DNA from: Streptomyces iconiensis
Lineage (GTDB): Bacteria > Actinomycetota > Actinomycetes > Streptomycetales > Streptomycetaceae
DNA length: 64,000 nt
Reading direction: 5' to 3'
Assembly: GCF_028657195.3 (NCBI RefSeq)
Contig: NZ_JANCPR020000027.1
Location: 1-64,000 of the forward strand
A model generated the notes under the pieces. The model was not told the DNA's origin. It did not search any database and was given only the letters and a program-made list of their open reading frames with translations. Position 1 is the stretch's first letter. Each line of letters opens with the position of its first letter. This document shows, in pieces, positions 34,339 to 45,490 of the stretch. The position numbers and the translations under genes are program-made.

Positions 34339-34379
34339 TGGTCCAGACCTATTGACCCAGTGGTACAGACCTCTCTAGT
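34339..34379 (+). promoter_or_regulatory. chiC promoter with chi-box/dre direct repeats
   Basis: Two 12-bp direct repeats, TGGTCCAGACCT (34339-34350) and TGGTACAGACCT (34361-34372), flank TTGACC (34352-34357), a -35 hexamer. A weak -10, TCTAGT (34374-34379), follows a 16-bp spacer. This is the classic chitinase promoter layout of Streptomyces, where the repeats mediate chitin induction and glucose repression and overlap DasR-type sites. Confidence 0.8.
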
Positions 34380-34493
34380 CTCCCGACACTGCGGTGAGCG
34401 TGGCCCCACACGTGCTCGCAAGGCGGCGCAGGTCCTTTCCGTCTCACTCACGCCCGGACCGCGTCCGGGCGGACCCGGATCGAGGAGCCCCCC

Positions 34494-36389
<1,896 letters not shown>

Positions 36390-36423
36390 CCGCCAACCAG
36401 CACAAACAGTCCCCCTGAAACAT

Positions 36424-36456
36424 CCGGGGAGACGGGGCCGCCTCCCGTCTCCCCGG
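36424..36456 (+). terminator. Chitinase terminator hairpin
   Basis: CCGGGGAGACGGG (36424-36436) and its exact complement (36444-36456) form a 13-bp stem with a seven-base loop, 34 bases after the chiC stop. Confidence 0.85.
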
Positions 36457-36509
36457 AGCCATGCGGACAATTGAGCCCGGCTCAGGAACCGCATCGGGGG
36501 AGGTCAGCC

Positions 36510-37430
36510 GTGTCCGGTGTGCTCACAGGCTTCGCGGTCATCGCCACCGTCATCGGCGTCGGCTACCTCATGGGCCGCTACGGACTGCTCGGCGAGAACG
36601 GGCGCGAGGTCCTCACCAAGCTCGCCTTCCACATCGCCAGCCCGGCGCTGCTGTTCGAGACCCTCGCAGGCACCGACCTGTCCCTTCTCGTCTCCGCTCC
36701 CCTGGTGATCACGGCGCTGTGCACCGTCGCCATGGCGGGCGTCTACACCCTCATCGGCGCCCTCCGCCGCTGGCCGGCTGGCGAGATCACCGTGGGAGCG
36801 CTGTGCGCCAGCTACGTGAACGCGGGCAACCTCGGCATCCCCGTCGCCGCCTACGTCCTCGGTGACGCCTCACTCGTCGCCCCGGTGCTGCTCTTCCAGC
36901 TGCTCCTGGTCACCCCGGTCGCGCTCACCGTGCTCGACATCACCACATCGGGCCCGGGCGACAGCGTGCTGCGCCGCGTCACGAGCCCGTTCCGCAACTC
37001 CATCGTGATCGGCTCGCTCGCGGGCGTGGTCGTCGCGGCGACGGGCAACCGGCTGCCGGAACCCGTCATGGAACCGTTCCACCTCATCGGCGCGATGTCC
37101 GTGCCCGCCGTACTGCTCGCCTTCGGCATATCCCTCCACGGCAGCGCACTGCCGGGACGGGGCTCCGAGCGTGTACCCGTACTGCTGTCGGTCGCCCTCA
37201 AGACCGTCGGCCAGCCGGCGACCGCCTGGCTCCTCGGCGCCACGGTGTTCGGCCTCGGCGGGCGCCAGCTCTTCACGGTCGTCGTCACCGCTGCGCTCCC
37301 CGCGGCCCAGAACCTCTTCACCTACGCCAGCCGCTACGGCGTCGGCGTCCGCGTGGCCCGTGAGTCCATCCTGCTCTCCACGATCCTCGCCATCCCGGCC
37401 CTGGTGGCGGTGGCCGCACTGCTGGGCTGA
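36510..37430 (+). CDS. AEC-family transporter (auxin efflux carrier-like)
   Basis: A 306-residue membrane protein with about ten hydrophobic segments. The GTG at 36510 is chosen because GGGGGAGG lies six bases upstream; an earlier in-frame start adds only 13 hydrophilic residues. The conserved N(A/V)GNLGIP motif in the first half (NAGNLGIPVAAYVLGD) is typical of AEC/BASS-type carriers. Substrate unknown; AEC members move organic acids or auxin-like compounds. It nearly abuts, and converges on, the DUF2550 gene. Confidence 0.85.
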   Translation: MSGVLTGFAVIATVIGVGYLMGRYGLLGENGREVLTKLAFHIASPALLFETLAGTDLSLLVSAPLVITALCTVAMAGVYTLIGALRRWPAGEITVGALCASYVNAGNLGIPVAAYVLGDASLVAPVLLFQLLLVTPVALTVLDITTSGPGDSVLRRVTSPFRNSIVIGSLAGVVVAATGNRLPEPVMEPFHLIGAMSVPAVLLAFGISLHGSALPGRGSERVPVLLSVALKTVGQPATAWLLGATVFGLGGRQLFTVVVTAALPAAQNLFTYASRYGVGVRVARESILLSTILAIPALVAVAALLG

Positions 37431-37449
37431 GGCCCAGGCGGGCAGGGGC

Positions 37450-37914
37450 TCAGGCCACGTTGACGCGCTGACCTGGCGGCGCCGCCTCCAGCCAGGCGAG
37501 GAAACCCGTCAAGGCGTCCTCGCTGAGCGCCAGTTCGATCCGCGTACGGTCGGGGCCCACGGCGCAGGCCAGCACCATCGCGTCGGACAGCAGGGCCTGC
37601 TCCTCCTCGCCGCGCGGCGAGCGGCGCTCCAGAACATCGATGGCCCCGCGCACCAGATGGTGGCGGGGCCTGGGGGCATAGGAGAAGACGCGGAACCATT
37701 CGATCCGGTCTCCGTTGTAACGGGCGATCCCGTAGGCCCACCCTTTACCCGTCGGCTCGGTGGCCTCCGCTTCGGAGACCTCCCACCGCAGATTGCAGTC
37801 GAACGTGCCACCGGACCGCTGGATGAGCCGACGGCGCACGCCGAAGGCGAAGAGTCCCGCCGCCACCAGCAGGACGACCGCGCCGCACAGCAGCAGAGCG
37901 AGGACCATCTTCAC
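37450..37914 (-). CDS. DUF2550 membrane-anchored protein
   Basis: A 154-residue protein with one N-terminal transmembrane helix (MVLALLLCGAVVLLVAAGLF) and a soluble DUF2550 domain containing GTFDCNLRW and GWAYGIARYNGDRIEWFRVF. It is the usual gene downstream of atpC in Streptomyces. Function unknown. It is separated from atpC by a strong hairpin, so it may have its own promoter. Confidence 0.85.
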   Translation of the reverse strand: MKMVLALLLCGAVVLLVAAGLFAFGVRRRLIQRSGGTFDCNLRWEVSEAEATEPTGKGWAYGIARYNGDRIEWFRVFSYAPRPRHHLVRGAIDVLERRSPRGEEEQALLSDAMVLACAVGPDRTRIELALSEDALTGFLAWLEAAPPGQRVNVA

Positions 37915-37976
37915 CGACCTCCTCGCTCTCTCACGGGCCCGTCAGCTCACGGGCCCTCAACCGCACCTGTATGCCT

Positions 37977-38022
37977 TCAGCCGCGGACGGCCCTGGAGAA
38001 TTCCAGGACCACCCGCGGCTGA
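37977..38022 (-). terminator. atp operon terminator, nested hairpin
   Basis: TCAGCCGCGG (37977-37986) pairs with CCGCGGCTGA (38013-38022), and inside it CCTGGA (37992-37997) pairs with TCCAGG (38002-38007). It lies just past atpC on the minus strand. Confidence 0.8.
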
Positions 38023-38045
38023 GTGTCGTCGCGACGCTCTCTGCG

Positions 38046-38429
38046 TCAGCGCACGGACGTCACCGCGCGCAGTCGGACGTCCGCACGGCGCTCGGCGTGC
38101 GCGTCGGCATCCGACTTCGCCCGCTCCAGCGCACGCTCGGCACGCTCGACATCGATCTCGTCGCTCAGCTCCGCGATCTCCGCGAGCAGCGAGAGCTTGT
38201 TGTCGGCGAACGAGATGAAACCGCCGTGCACGGCGGCGACCATGGTGCCGTCACCGCTCTCACCGGTCGTACGGATGGTCACAGGCCCGGACTCCAGCAC
38301 ACCGAGAAGCGGCTGGTGGCCGGGCATGACGCCGATATCACCCGACGAGGTACGCGCGACGACCAGGCTGGCCTCGCCCGACCAGACCTTACGGTCCGCG
38401 GCGACCAACTCGACGTGCAGCTCAGCCAC
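38046..38429 (-). CDS. atpC: ATP synthase epsilon subunit
   Basis: A 127-residue subunit of F1 with the N-terminal beta-barrel (MAELHVELVAADRKVWSGEA and VGVLESGPVTIR-like strands) and a two-helix C-terminus (ERAERALERAKSDADAHAER). It is part of the central stalk and an inhibitor of ATP hydrolysis. It is the last gene of the atp operon, downstream of atpD. Confidence 0.96.
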   Translation of the reverse strand: MAELHVELVAADRKVWSGEASLVVARTSSGDIGVMPGHQPLLGVLESGPVTIRTTGESGDGTMVAAVHGGFISFADNKLSLLAEIAELSDEIDVERAERALERAKSDADAHAERRADVRLRAVTSVR

Positions 38430-38568
38430 TGTGGCTCCTCAGACTGGGATGGGGAAAGGATAAGGGGTGCGGCGCGGGAGCAGATACTCGCATCTGCTCC
38501 CGCAGCGGAGCATCTCCCGCGCACGGTCGCGCACGCGACCGCGCGCGGAAGCGCGCCGGAGCACGGCG

Positions 38569-40023
38569 TCAGGAGACGCCCAGCTCCTTCGCCTTGGCCT
38601 TGAGGTCGTCAAGGCCACCGCACATGAAGAACGCCTGCTCGGGGAAGTGGTCGTAGTCACCGTTGGCGATCGCGTTGAAGGCCGCGATCGACTCGTCCAG
38701 CGGCACGTCGGAGCCGTCGAGACCGGTGAACTGCTTCGCCGCGTGGGTGTTCTGCGACAGGAAGCGCTCGATGCGCCGGGCACGGGAAACCGTGAGCTTG
38801 TCCTCCTCGGACAGCTCGTCGATACCCAGGATCGAGATGATGTCCTGAAGGTCCTTGTACTTCTGGAGGATCCCCTTGACTCGCTCGGCGCAGTCGTAGT
38901 GGTCCTGCGAGATGAAGCGGGGGTCCAGAATCCGGGACGTCGAGTCCAGCGGGTCGACCGCCGGGTAGATGCCCTTCTCGGAGATCGGACGCGACAGCGT
39001 CGTGGTCGCGTCCAGGTGCGCGAACACGTTGGCCGGGGCCGGGTCGGTGAGGTCGTCGGCGGGCACGTAGATCGCCTGCATCGAGGTGATCGAGTTACCG
39101 CGGGTCGAGGTGATGCGCTCCTGGAGCACACCCATCTCGTCCGCCAGGTTCGGCTGGTAGCCCACGGCGGAGGGCATACGGCCGAGCAGGGTGGAGACCT
39201 CGGAACCTGCCTGGGTGAACCGGAAGATGTTGTCGATGAAGAACAGCACATCCTGGTTCTGCACATCGCGGAAGTACTCCGCCATGGTCAGACCGGCCAG
39301 CGCGACCCGGAGACGGGTGCCCGGGGGCTCGTCCATCTGCCCGAAGACCAGCGCGGTCTGCGGGAGAACGCCCGACTCGGCCATCTCGTCGATGAGGTCG
39401 TTGCCCTCACGCGTGCGCTCGCCGACACCGGCGAACACGGAAACGCCCTCGTGCAGCTTGGCCACACGCATGATCATTTCCTGGATGAGGACGGTCTTGC
39501 CGACGCCCGCACCACCGAACAGACCGATCTTGCCGCCCTTGACGTACGGGGTCAGCAGGTCGACGACCTTCAGGCCGGTCTCGAACATCTCGGTCTTGGA
39601 CTCAAGCTGGTCGAAGGCCGGGGCCTTGCGGTGGATGGACCACCGCTCGGTGATCTCGGACTCCGCCTCGGGCTCGTTCAGGATCCTGCCGAGGGTGTTG
39701 AACACCCTGCCCTTGGTGACATCGCCGACGGGCACGGTGATGCCCTCGCCGGTGTCGGTCACCGGGGCCTGGCGGACCAGACCGTCGGTCGGCTCCATGG
39801 AGATGGCCCGTACGAGGCCCTCGCCGAGGTGCTGGGCGACCTCAAGGGTCAGGATCTTCCTCTTGCCGTTCTCCGCCGGGTCGGCGACCTCGACGTGGAG
39901 GGCGTTGTAGATCTCGGGCATGGTGTCGACGGGGAACTCCACGTCGACGACCGGGCCGATGACCCGCGCGACGCGGCCTGCGGCCACACCAGCGGCGGGT
40001 GCCGTCTCAACTGAGGTGGTCAT
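38569..40023 (-). CDS. atpD: ATP synthase beta subunit
   Basis: A 484-residue catalytic subunit. Walker A is GGAGVGKT at 170-177, the catalytic Glu region is in AGVGERTREGNDL, and the DELSEED loop appears near residue 400. The three beta subunits make ATP in F1, coupled to proton flow. Length and motifs are normal. It is third-last in order, between atpG and atpC. Confidence 0.98.
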   Translation of the reverse strand: MTTSVETAPAAGVAAGRVARVIGPVVDVEFPVDTMPEIYNALHVEVADPAENGKRKILTLEVAQHLGEGLVRAISMEPTDGLVRQAPVTDTGEGITVPVGDVTKGRVFNTLGRILNEPEAESEITERWSIHRKAPAFDQLESKTEMFETGLKVVDLLTPYVKGGKIGLFGGAGVGKTVLIQEMIMRVAKLHEGVSVFAGVGERTREGNDLIDEMAESGVLPQTALVFGQMDEPPGTRLRVALAGLTMAEYFRDVQNQDVLFFIDNIFRFTQAGSEVSTLLGRMPSAVGYQPNLADEMGVLQERITSTRGNSITSMQAIYVPADDLTDPAPANVFAHLDATTTLSRPISEKGIYPAVDPLDSTSRILDPRFISQDHYDCAERVKGILQKYKDLQDIISILGIDELSEEDKLTVSRARRIERFLSQNTHAAKQFTGLDGSDVPLDESIAAFNAIANGDYDHFPEQAFFMCGGLDDLKAKAKELGVS

Positions 40024-40025
40024 GG

Positions 40026-40973
40026 TTAGCGGTCACTCCCCGCGTTAGCGTCAGCCAGCGCGCCGGCGCCACCGACGATCTCGCTGATTTCCTGGGTGAT
40101 GTCGGCCTGGCGGGCCGCGTTGGCAAGCCGCGTCAGCGACTTGATGAGGTCTTCGGCGTTGTCGGTCGCCGACTTCATCGCCCGGCGCGTGGCGGCGTGC
40201 TTGGACGCTGCCGCCTGGAGCAGGGCGTTGTAGATACGAGACTCGACATACCGGGGCAGCAGGGCGTCAAGGACGTCCTCGGCCGACGGTTCGAAGTCGT
40301 ACAGCGGCATGATCTCGGGACCGCCACGCTTGATGGCGCCCTCGATCACCTCCGCCGAGTCCTCCGCGCTCTTCTCGAAGGTGAGCGGCAGCATCCGGCG
40401 GTCCACCGGGGTCTGCGTCATCATCGAGAGGAACTCGGTGTAGACGATGTGCAGTTCGTCCACACCGCCCTTGGCACCGGTGTCCTCCTTGATCGCTTCG
40501 ATCAGGGGACCGGCGACGGCCTTGGCGTCCGCGTACGTCGGGTTGTCCGTGAAGCCCGTCCACGACTGCTGGACCGGGCGCCCGCGGAAACCGTAGTAGG
40601 ACACACCCTTGGAGCCGACGATGTAGCTGACGATCTCCTTGCCCTCACCGATGAGCCGGTTGTTGAGCTGCTCCGCCGCCTTGATGGCGTTGGAGTTGTA
40701 GCCCCCCGCCAGGCCGCGGTCGCTCGTGATGAGCAGGACAGCGGCCCGCGTCGGGCGCTCGACCTCGGTGGTCAGCCAGTGCTTCGTGTCGGAGCCCTGC
40801 GCGACGGCGGTGACCGCGCGGGTCAGCTCCGTCGCGTACGGCTCGGAGGCGGCCACCCTGCGCTGCGCCTTGACGATGCGCGAGGCGGCGATCATCTCCA
40901 TTGCCCGAGTGATCTTCTTGGTCGCAGTGACGGATTTGATCCGCCGCTTGTAGACCCTCATCTGGGCGCCCAT
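40026..40973 (-). CDS. atpG: ATP synthase gamma subunit
   Basis: A 315-residue central-stalk subunit. The N-terminal helix MGAQMRVYKRRIKSVTATKK and the C-terminal NAEDLIKSLTRLANAARQAD helix form the rotating shaft. It is two bases from atpD and just after atpA. Slightly longer than the E. coli protein because of the Ala/Gly-rich end (VGGAGALADANAG). Confidence 0.97.
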   Translation of the reverse strand: MGAQMRVYKRRIKSVTATKKITRAMEMIAASRIVKAQRRVAASEPYATELTRAVTAVAQGSDTKHWLTTEVERPTRAAVLLITSDRGLAGGYNSNAIKAAEQLNNRLIGEGKEIVSYIVGSKGVSYYGFRGRPVQQSWTGFTDNPTYADAKAVAGPLIEAIKEDTGAKGGVDELHIVYTEFLSMMTQTPVDRRMLPLTFEKSAEDSAEVIEGAIKRGGPEIMPLYDFEPSAEDVLDALLPRYVESRIYNALLQAAASKHAATRRAMKSATDNAEDLIKSLTRLANAARQADITQEISEIVGGAGALADANAGSDR

Positions 40974-40976
40974 GGA

Positions 40977-42548
40977 TCAGCCCTCGCCCAGGAGCTTGCC
41001 GTCCGCGGTCTCGAACTGGGTCTTGAACCTGTCGACCGCTTCGCCGAGCGTCTGAACGGTGTCGTCCGACATCTTCCCGCCCTCGCGGATGCTGGTCATC
41101 AGCCCCTGGTTCTCACGGTGCATGTAGTCCAGCAGCTCGCGCTCGAAGCGGCGGATGTCCTCGACCGGGACGTCGTCCATCTTGCCCTTGGTGCCCGACC
41201 AGACCGAGACGACCTGGTCCTCCGTGGAGAAGGGCGCGTACTGCCCCTGCTTCAGCAGCTCGGTCATCCGCTGACCGCGGCCGAGCGCCGCCTTGGAGGC
41301 GTCGTCCAGGTCGGAACCGAAGGCGGCGAACGCCTCCAGCTCGCGGAACTGGGCCAGGTCCACACGGAGCGAACCCGTGATCTGCCTGATGGCCTTGTGC
41401 TGGGCCGAACCACCCACACGGGAAACGGAGATACCGACGTTCAGCGCCGGGCGCTGGCCCGCGTTGAACAGGTCGGACTCCAGGAAGCACTGCCCGTCGG
41501 TGATGGAGATGACGTTGGTCGGAATGAACGCCGAGACGTCGTTCGCCTTCGTCTCGACGATCGGCAGACCCGTCATCGAGCCCTTGCCCTTGTCGTCGGA
41601 GAGCTTCGCGCAGCGCTCCAGCAGCCGGGAGTGCAGGTAGAAGACGTCGCCCGGGTAGGCCTCGCGGCCCGGCGGACGGCGCAGCAGCAGGGAAACGGCG
41701 CGGTAGGCGTCGGCCTGCTTGGTGAGGTCGTCGAAGACGATCAGCACATGCTGGCCCTGGTACATCCAGTGCTGGCCGATGGCAGAACCGGTGTAGGGGG
41801 CGATGTACTTGAAGCCGGCCGGGTCGGACGCCGGAGCGGCGACGATCGTCGTGTACTCCAGCGCGCCCGCCTCCTCCAGCGCGCCGCGAACGGACGCGAT
41901 GGTGGAGCCCTTCTGGCCCACGGCGACGTAGATGCAGCGGACCTGCTTCTCCGGGTCGCCCGAGCGCCAGTTGTCGCGCTGGTTGATGATCGTGTCGACG
42001 CACAGAGCGGTCTTGCCGGTCTGGCGGTCGCCGATGACGAGCTGACGCTGGCCGCGGCCGATCGGCGTCATGGTGTCGACGGCCTTGTAGCCCGTCTCCA
42101 TCGGCTCGTGCACGGACTTGCGGTCCATGACCGAGGGAGCCTGCAGCTCCAGGGCACGGCGGCCCTCCGACTCGATGTCGCCGAGGCCGTCGATCGGGGA
42201 ACCCAGCGGGTCCACGACACGGCCGAGGTAGCCGTCGCCGACCGCGACCGACAGGACCTCACCGGTGCGGTGCACCGGCTGGCCCTCCTCGATGCCGCTG
42301 AACTCGCCGAGGACCACGGCACCGATCTCGCGCTCCTCAAGGTTGAGGGCGAGGCCGAGGGTGCCGTCCTCGAACTTCAGCAGCTCGTTCGCCATGGCCG
42401 AGGGCAGCCCCTCGACCTTCGCGATGCCGTCGCCGGCAACGCTGACCGTACCGACCTCTTCCCGCGAGGCCGCGTCCGGCGTGTACGACTGGACAAAGTT
42501 CTCCAGCGCATCCCGGATCTCATCCGGCCGGATCGTGAGCTCCGCCAT
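40977..42548 (-). CDS. atpA: ATP synthase alpha subunit
   Basis: A 523-residue subunit that binds non-catalytic nucleotide. Walker A is GDRQTGKT at 173-180, the Walker B region includes VLIVFDDLTKQADAYR, and the alpha-type arginine finger lies in SVSRVGGSAQ. It alternates with beta in the F1 hexamer. Normal length. Confidence 0.98.
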   Translation of the reverse strand: MAELTIRPDEIRDALENFVQSYTPDAASREEVGTVSVAGDGIAKVEGLPSAMANELLKFEDGTLGLALNLEEREIGAVVLGEFSGIEEGQPVHRTGEVLSVAVGDGYLGRVVDPLGSPIDGLGDIESEGRRALELQAPSVMDRKSVHEPMETGYKAVDTMTPIGRGQRQLVIGDRQTGKTALCVDTIINQRDNWRSGDPEKQVRCIYVAVGQKGSTIASVRGALEEAGALEYTTIVAAPASDPAGFKYIAPYTGSAIGQHWMYQGQHVLIVFDDLTKQADAYRAVSLLLRRPPGREAYPGDVFYLHSRLLERCAKLSDDKGKGSMTGLPIVETKANDVSAFIPTNVISITDGQCFLESDLFNAGQRPALNVGISVSRVGGSAQHKAIRQITGSLRVDLAQFRELEAFAAFGSDLDDASKAALGRGQRMTELLKQGQYAPFSTEDQVVSVWSGTKGKMDDVPVEDIRRFERELLDYMHRENQGLMTSIREGGKMSDDTVQTLGEAVDRFKTQFETADGKLLGEG

Positions 42549-42659
42549 CTGGGTTCCCTGCTCTCCTTGTTGGGCCCGTAAATCTTGTCGTACGGCCCAA
42601 CTCGGGCCGCTGTCGTGCTTGTTGAGTTGGTGTGGCGCTGTGGCGCAAGCCGCGTGCCG

Positions 42660-43475
42660 TCAGCCGGCCATCCGCCGCTGCGCCTCGTCCAGGCGATCGG
42701 CGATGGAACCGTTGATGACCTCGTCACCGACACGCACCGTGATCCCGCCGAGGACCTCGGGGTCCACGTCGAGGTTCAGGTGCACCTGACGGCCGTACAT
42801 CGTGGCGAGCGCGGCGCCGAGCCGCTGCCTCTGCCGGTCGCTGAGCGGCACGGCCGAGGTGACGACGGCCACCGAGCGGTTCCTGCGCTCGGCCGCCAGC
42901 CGGGACAGGGCATCGAGCCCTGCCTCAAGGCTACGTCCCCGTGACTGCGTCACAAGGCGCGTCACCAGCCGCTCGGTGGCGGGCCTGGCCCTGCCCCCCA
43001 GCAGCGTGTGCAGCAGCGCCGTCTTCGCCGAGGTCTGTGCCGTACGGCTGGTCAGCGCGGAGCGCAGCTCGGGCGAGGAGGACAGCGTCCGGGCGAACCG
43101 GAACAGCTCGTCCTCGACATCGTCCAGCGAGCCGTCCCGCTCGGCGGCGACGAGATCGGCGCAGTCCGCCAGGATCTCGACCGCGTCGACCAGGTCACGC
43201 GGGGAGGACCAGCGGGAGCGGACCATGCCGGAGACCAGGTCGACGGCCGCGCCACCGACCTGCCCGGCGAGCACGCTCCCGGCCAGCTCCGCCTTACGCC
43301 CCCCGTCCTGCGCCGGGTCGCTGAGGACCCGGCGCAGCGAGACCTCGCGATCGAGCAGCGTGGTCACGGCGGCGAGCTCGTCGGCGAGCGAGGCCGCGTC
43401 GACCGACGTGGAGTCGGTCAGCGCGGTCAGGCTGTCGCGTGCGGCGGCAAGCGCCTCACGACTCGCACCGTTCAT
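42660..43475 (-). CDS. atpH: ATP synthase delta subunit (long actinobacterial form)
   Basis: A 271-residue delta subunit, longer than the E. coli protein (about 177), as in other actinobacteria. The C-terminal DPEVLGGITVRVGDEVINGS motif is the family signature; the additional N-terminal sequence (residues 1-110) is the actinobacterial expansion. It links F1 to the peripheral stalk (b subunits). It overlaps atpF by four bases. Confidence 0.95.
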   Translation of the reverse strand: MNGASREALAAARDSLTALTDSTSVDAASLADELAAVTTLLDREVSLRRVLSDPAQDGGRKAELAGSVLAGQVGGAAVDLVSGMVRSRWSSPRDLVDAVEILADCADLVAAERDGSLDDVEDELFRFARTLSSSPELRSALTSRTAQTSAKTALLHTLLGGRARPATERLVTRLVTQSRGRSLEAGLDALSRLAAERRNRSVAVVTSAVPLSDRQRQRLGAALATMYGRQVHLNLDVDPEVLGGITVRVGDEVINGSIADRLDEAQRRMAG

Positions 43476-44038
43476 CGGGCGGCTCCATTGGCCTCAGCCG
43501 CATTCGCGTCGGATTCCAGCTGGTCCAGGAACCGGTCGATCGTGCGGCTCTGCCGGGCGTGGTCCTCCAGGGACTCGCCGACGAGCTTGCCGGCCAGGTC
43601 GGTGGCGAGCTTGCCCACGTCCTGGCGCAGAGCCTGCGTGGCCTGCCTGCGGTCGGCCTCGATCTGGGTGTGACCGGCAGCGATGATCTCCTCACGCTGC
43701 CGCTGGCCCTCTGCCCGCATCTCGGCGATGAGCGCGGCGCCCTGCTCCTGAGCCTCGGCACGCAGTCGCGCGGCCTCGTGGCGGGCCTCAGCGAGCTGGT
43801 CCTTGTACTGCTGGAGGACGTCGGACGCTTCCTGCTGAGCCGCCTCTGCCTTCTCGATGCCGCCCTCAATGGCTTCACGACGCTCTTCCAGCACCTTGTT
43901 GATGCTCGGGAGGAGCTTCTTCCAGAGGAAGAAGAAGACGATGGCGAATGCGATCAGGCCGATGACGAGCTCAGGAATCGGCGGAATGAGCGGGTTCTGC
44001 GGAACCTCGGTCTCCGCCATGTGTACCAAGGCGATCAC
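43472..44038 (-). CDS. atpF: ATP synthase b subunit
   Basis: A 188-residue peripheral stalk protein. A single N-terminal helix (ELVIGLIAFAIVFFFLWKKL) anchors it; a long charged coiled coil (EERREAIEGGIEKAEAAQQE) follows. The GTG start at 44038 aligns with S. coelicolor (recalled). Overlaps atpH, so translation is coupled. Confidence 0.95.
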   Translation of the reverse strand: MIALVHMAETEVPQNPLIPPIPELVIGLIAFAIVFFFLWKKLLPSINKVLEERREAIEGGIEKAEAAQQEASDVLQQYKDQLAEARHEAARLRAEAQEQGAALIAEMRAEGQRQREEIIAAGHTQIEADRRQATQALRQDVGKLATDLAGKLVGESLEDHARQSRTIDRFLDQLESDANAAEANGAAR

Positions 44039-44080
44039 GTCAGTGCCTTCCGTGGGAAATGGGTCGGTTCGCTCGGGCGA

Positions 44081-44338
44081 TCAGTTACGGAACACGAAGC
44101 CCATGACGATGCCGATGAGGGCCAGCGCCTCACAGAAGGCGAAACCGAGGATCTGGTTCTGACGAATCAGACCGGCGGCCTCGGGCTGACGGGCGAGCGC
44201 CTGCGTGCCGTTACCGAAGACGATGCCGACGCCGATGCCGGGGCCGATGGCGGCGAGACCGTAACCGACGGAGCCGAGGTTGCCGGTGACACCCTTGGTC
44301 TCAGCGGCGAGGTTGACCATTTCGAGAGCAGCGGACAT
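44081..44338 (-). CDS. atpE: ATP synthase c subunit
   Basis: An 85-residue hairpin protein forming the proton-translocating c-ring. The conserved polar loop (ARQPEA) and the essential proton-binding Glu E70 in GFAFCEALALIG are present. The glycine pattern GPGIGVGIVFG in helix 1 is typical. Confidence 0.97.
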   Translation of the reverse strand: MSAALEMVNLAAETKGVTGNLGSVGYGLAAIGPGIGVGIVFGNGTQALARQPEAAGLIRQNQILGFAFCEALALIGIVMGFVFRN

Positions 44339-44416
44339 GCCGTTACTTCCTTCTCTGTACGGACCGGCGGGGGTTGGCCACCGGACATATCGGGGGGTCG
44401 TGCGGGAGGGGCTTGC

Positions 44417-45244
44417 TCAGTGTTCCTCGGCGAGCGCGCCCTGGATGTAGGTGCAGGTCAGGAGGACGAAGACGTACGCCTGAATCACCTGGATGAACAG
44501 CTCGAAGGCGATCATCAGGATGGTCATCAGGAACGAGACCGCCGAGTAGGCGATACCGATGCCGTTCAGCAGGTACCAGCTCGCGATGGTGAACAGGACC
44601 ACCAGCATGTGACCCGCGAACATGTTCGCGAAGAGCCGGACGGCGTGGGTGAAGGGCCGCACCAGGAGGTTGGAGAAGAACTCGATCACCATGACGAGCG
44701 GCAGGACGCCGCCGAGCGACTTGTCGTAGCCGGTGAAGTTCTTGAAGGCGCCGACGAATCCGTGGCGCTTAAAGGTGAGGCCGACCCAGATGACGTAGAC
44801 GAGCAGCGCCAGGCCGAGCGGGATCGAGAAGATCGAGGTCACCGGGAACTGGGCGAGCGGGATGACCGACCAGAGGTTCATCACCCACACGAAGAAGAAG
44901 AGGGCCACCGCGAGGGGGACGTACTTCTCGCCTTCCTTCTTACCGAGGGTCTCGTAGACCACTCCGCGGCGGATGAAGTCGTAGCCGGCTTCACCCACCA
45001 TCTGGAGCTTGCCCGGGACGAGCTTGGGCCTGTTGAAGGCCGCCCAGAAGAACCACACGATGACGAGCGTGCCGACCAGTGCGAGCAACATCGGCTTGTT
45101 GAAGCCGATGCCGCCGACGGTGAACATCGGCTCGAAGACGAACGAGTGGAGCCCTGGAGCCTCGAAGCCGCAGCCATCAAAGATGTGGCAGTCGGTCTTG
45201 AAGGCGAGCATCTGGTCAGCACTCACCGCGGGCTCCTTCTGCAT
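44417..45244 (-). CDS. atpB: ATP synthase a subunit
   Basis: A 275-residue, five-to-six-helix subunit that forms the proton half-channels with the c-ring. The essential Arg is R203 in FTHAVRLFANMFAGH. Its Met start sits about 245 bp after the atpI stop, a long gap for an operon, so an internal promoter is possible. The C-terminus is ALAEEH. Confidence 0.96.
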   Translation of the reverse strand: MQKEPAVSADQMLAFKTDCHIFDGCGFEAPGLHSFVFEPMFTVGGIGFNKPMLLALVGTLVIVWFFWAAFNRPKLVPGKLQMVGEAGYDFIRRGVVYETLGKKEGEKYVPLAVALFFFVWVMNLWSVIPLAQFPVTSIFSIPLGLALLVYVIWVGLTFKRHGFVGAFKNFTGYDKSLGGVLPLVMVIEFFSNLLVRPFTHAVRLFANMFAGHMLVVLFTIASWYLLNGIGIAYSAVSFLMTILMIAFELFIQVIQAYVFVLLTCTYIQGALAEEH

Positions 45245-45490
45245 GGCGCATGAAAACGGCTACCTCGTTGTGTCGGCGCGGCGAGCAGCCGCGGAACGGC
45301 ACTGGTCTAGGTCTTACGAATCGGGGGCGGCGGCTGATCAGGGTGCGTGAGTGTCCGTTCCGTCCCGTGAATACCGGAACCGTTGGAAACTCTTCCGTCC
45401 CCGCCTGCTGCGCCGCAGTTGGAACCGGACGATAGCAGTTGCTCGAACGAGCGCTTATCCCGCCCCTACGAGTCCTCGTTCGTACCCACG

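Noticed and set aside
39999..42581. 860-residue plus-strand frame
   Set aside because: It lies opposite atpG and atpA, which are certain. It is a frame shadow.
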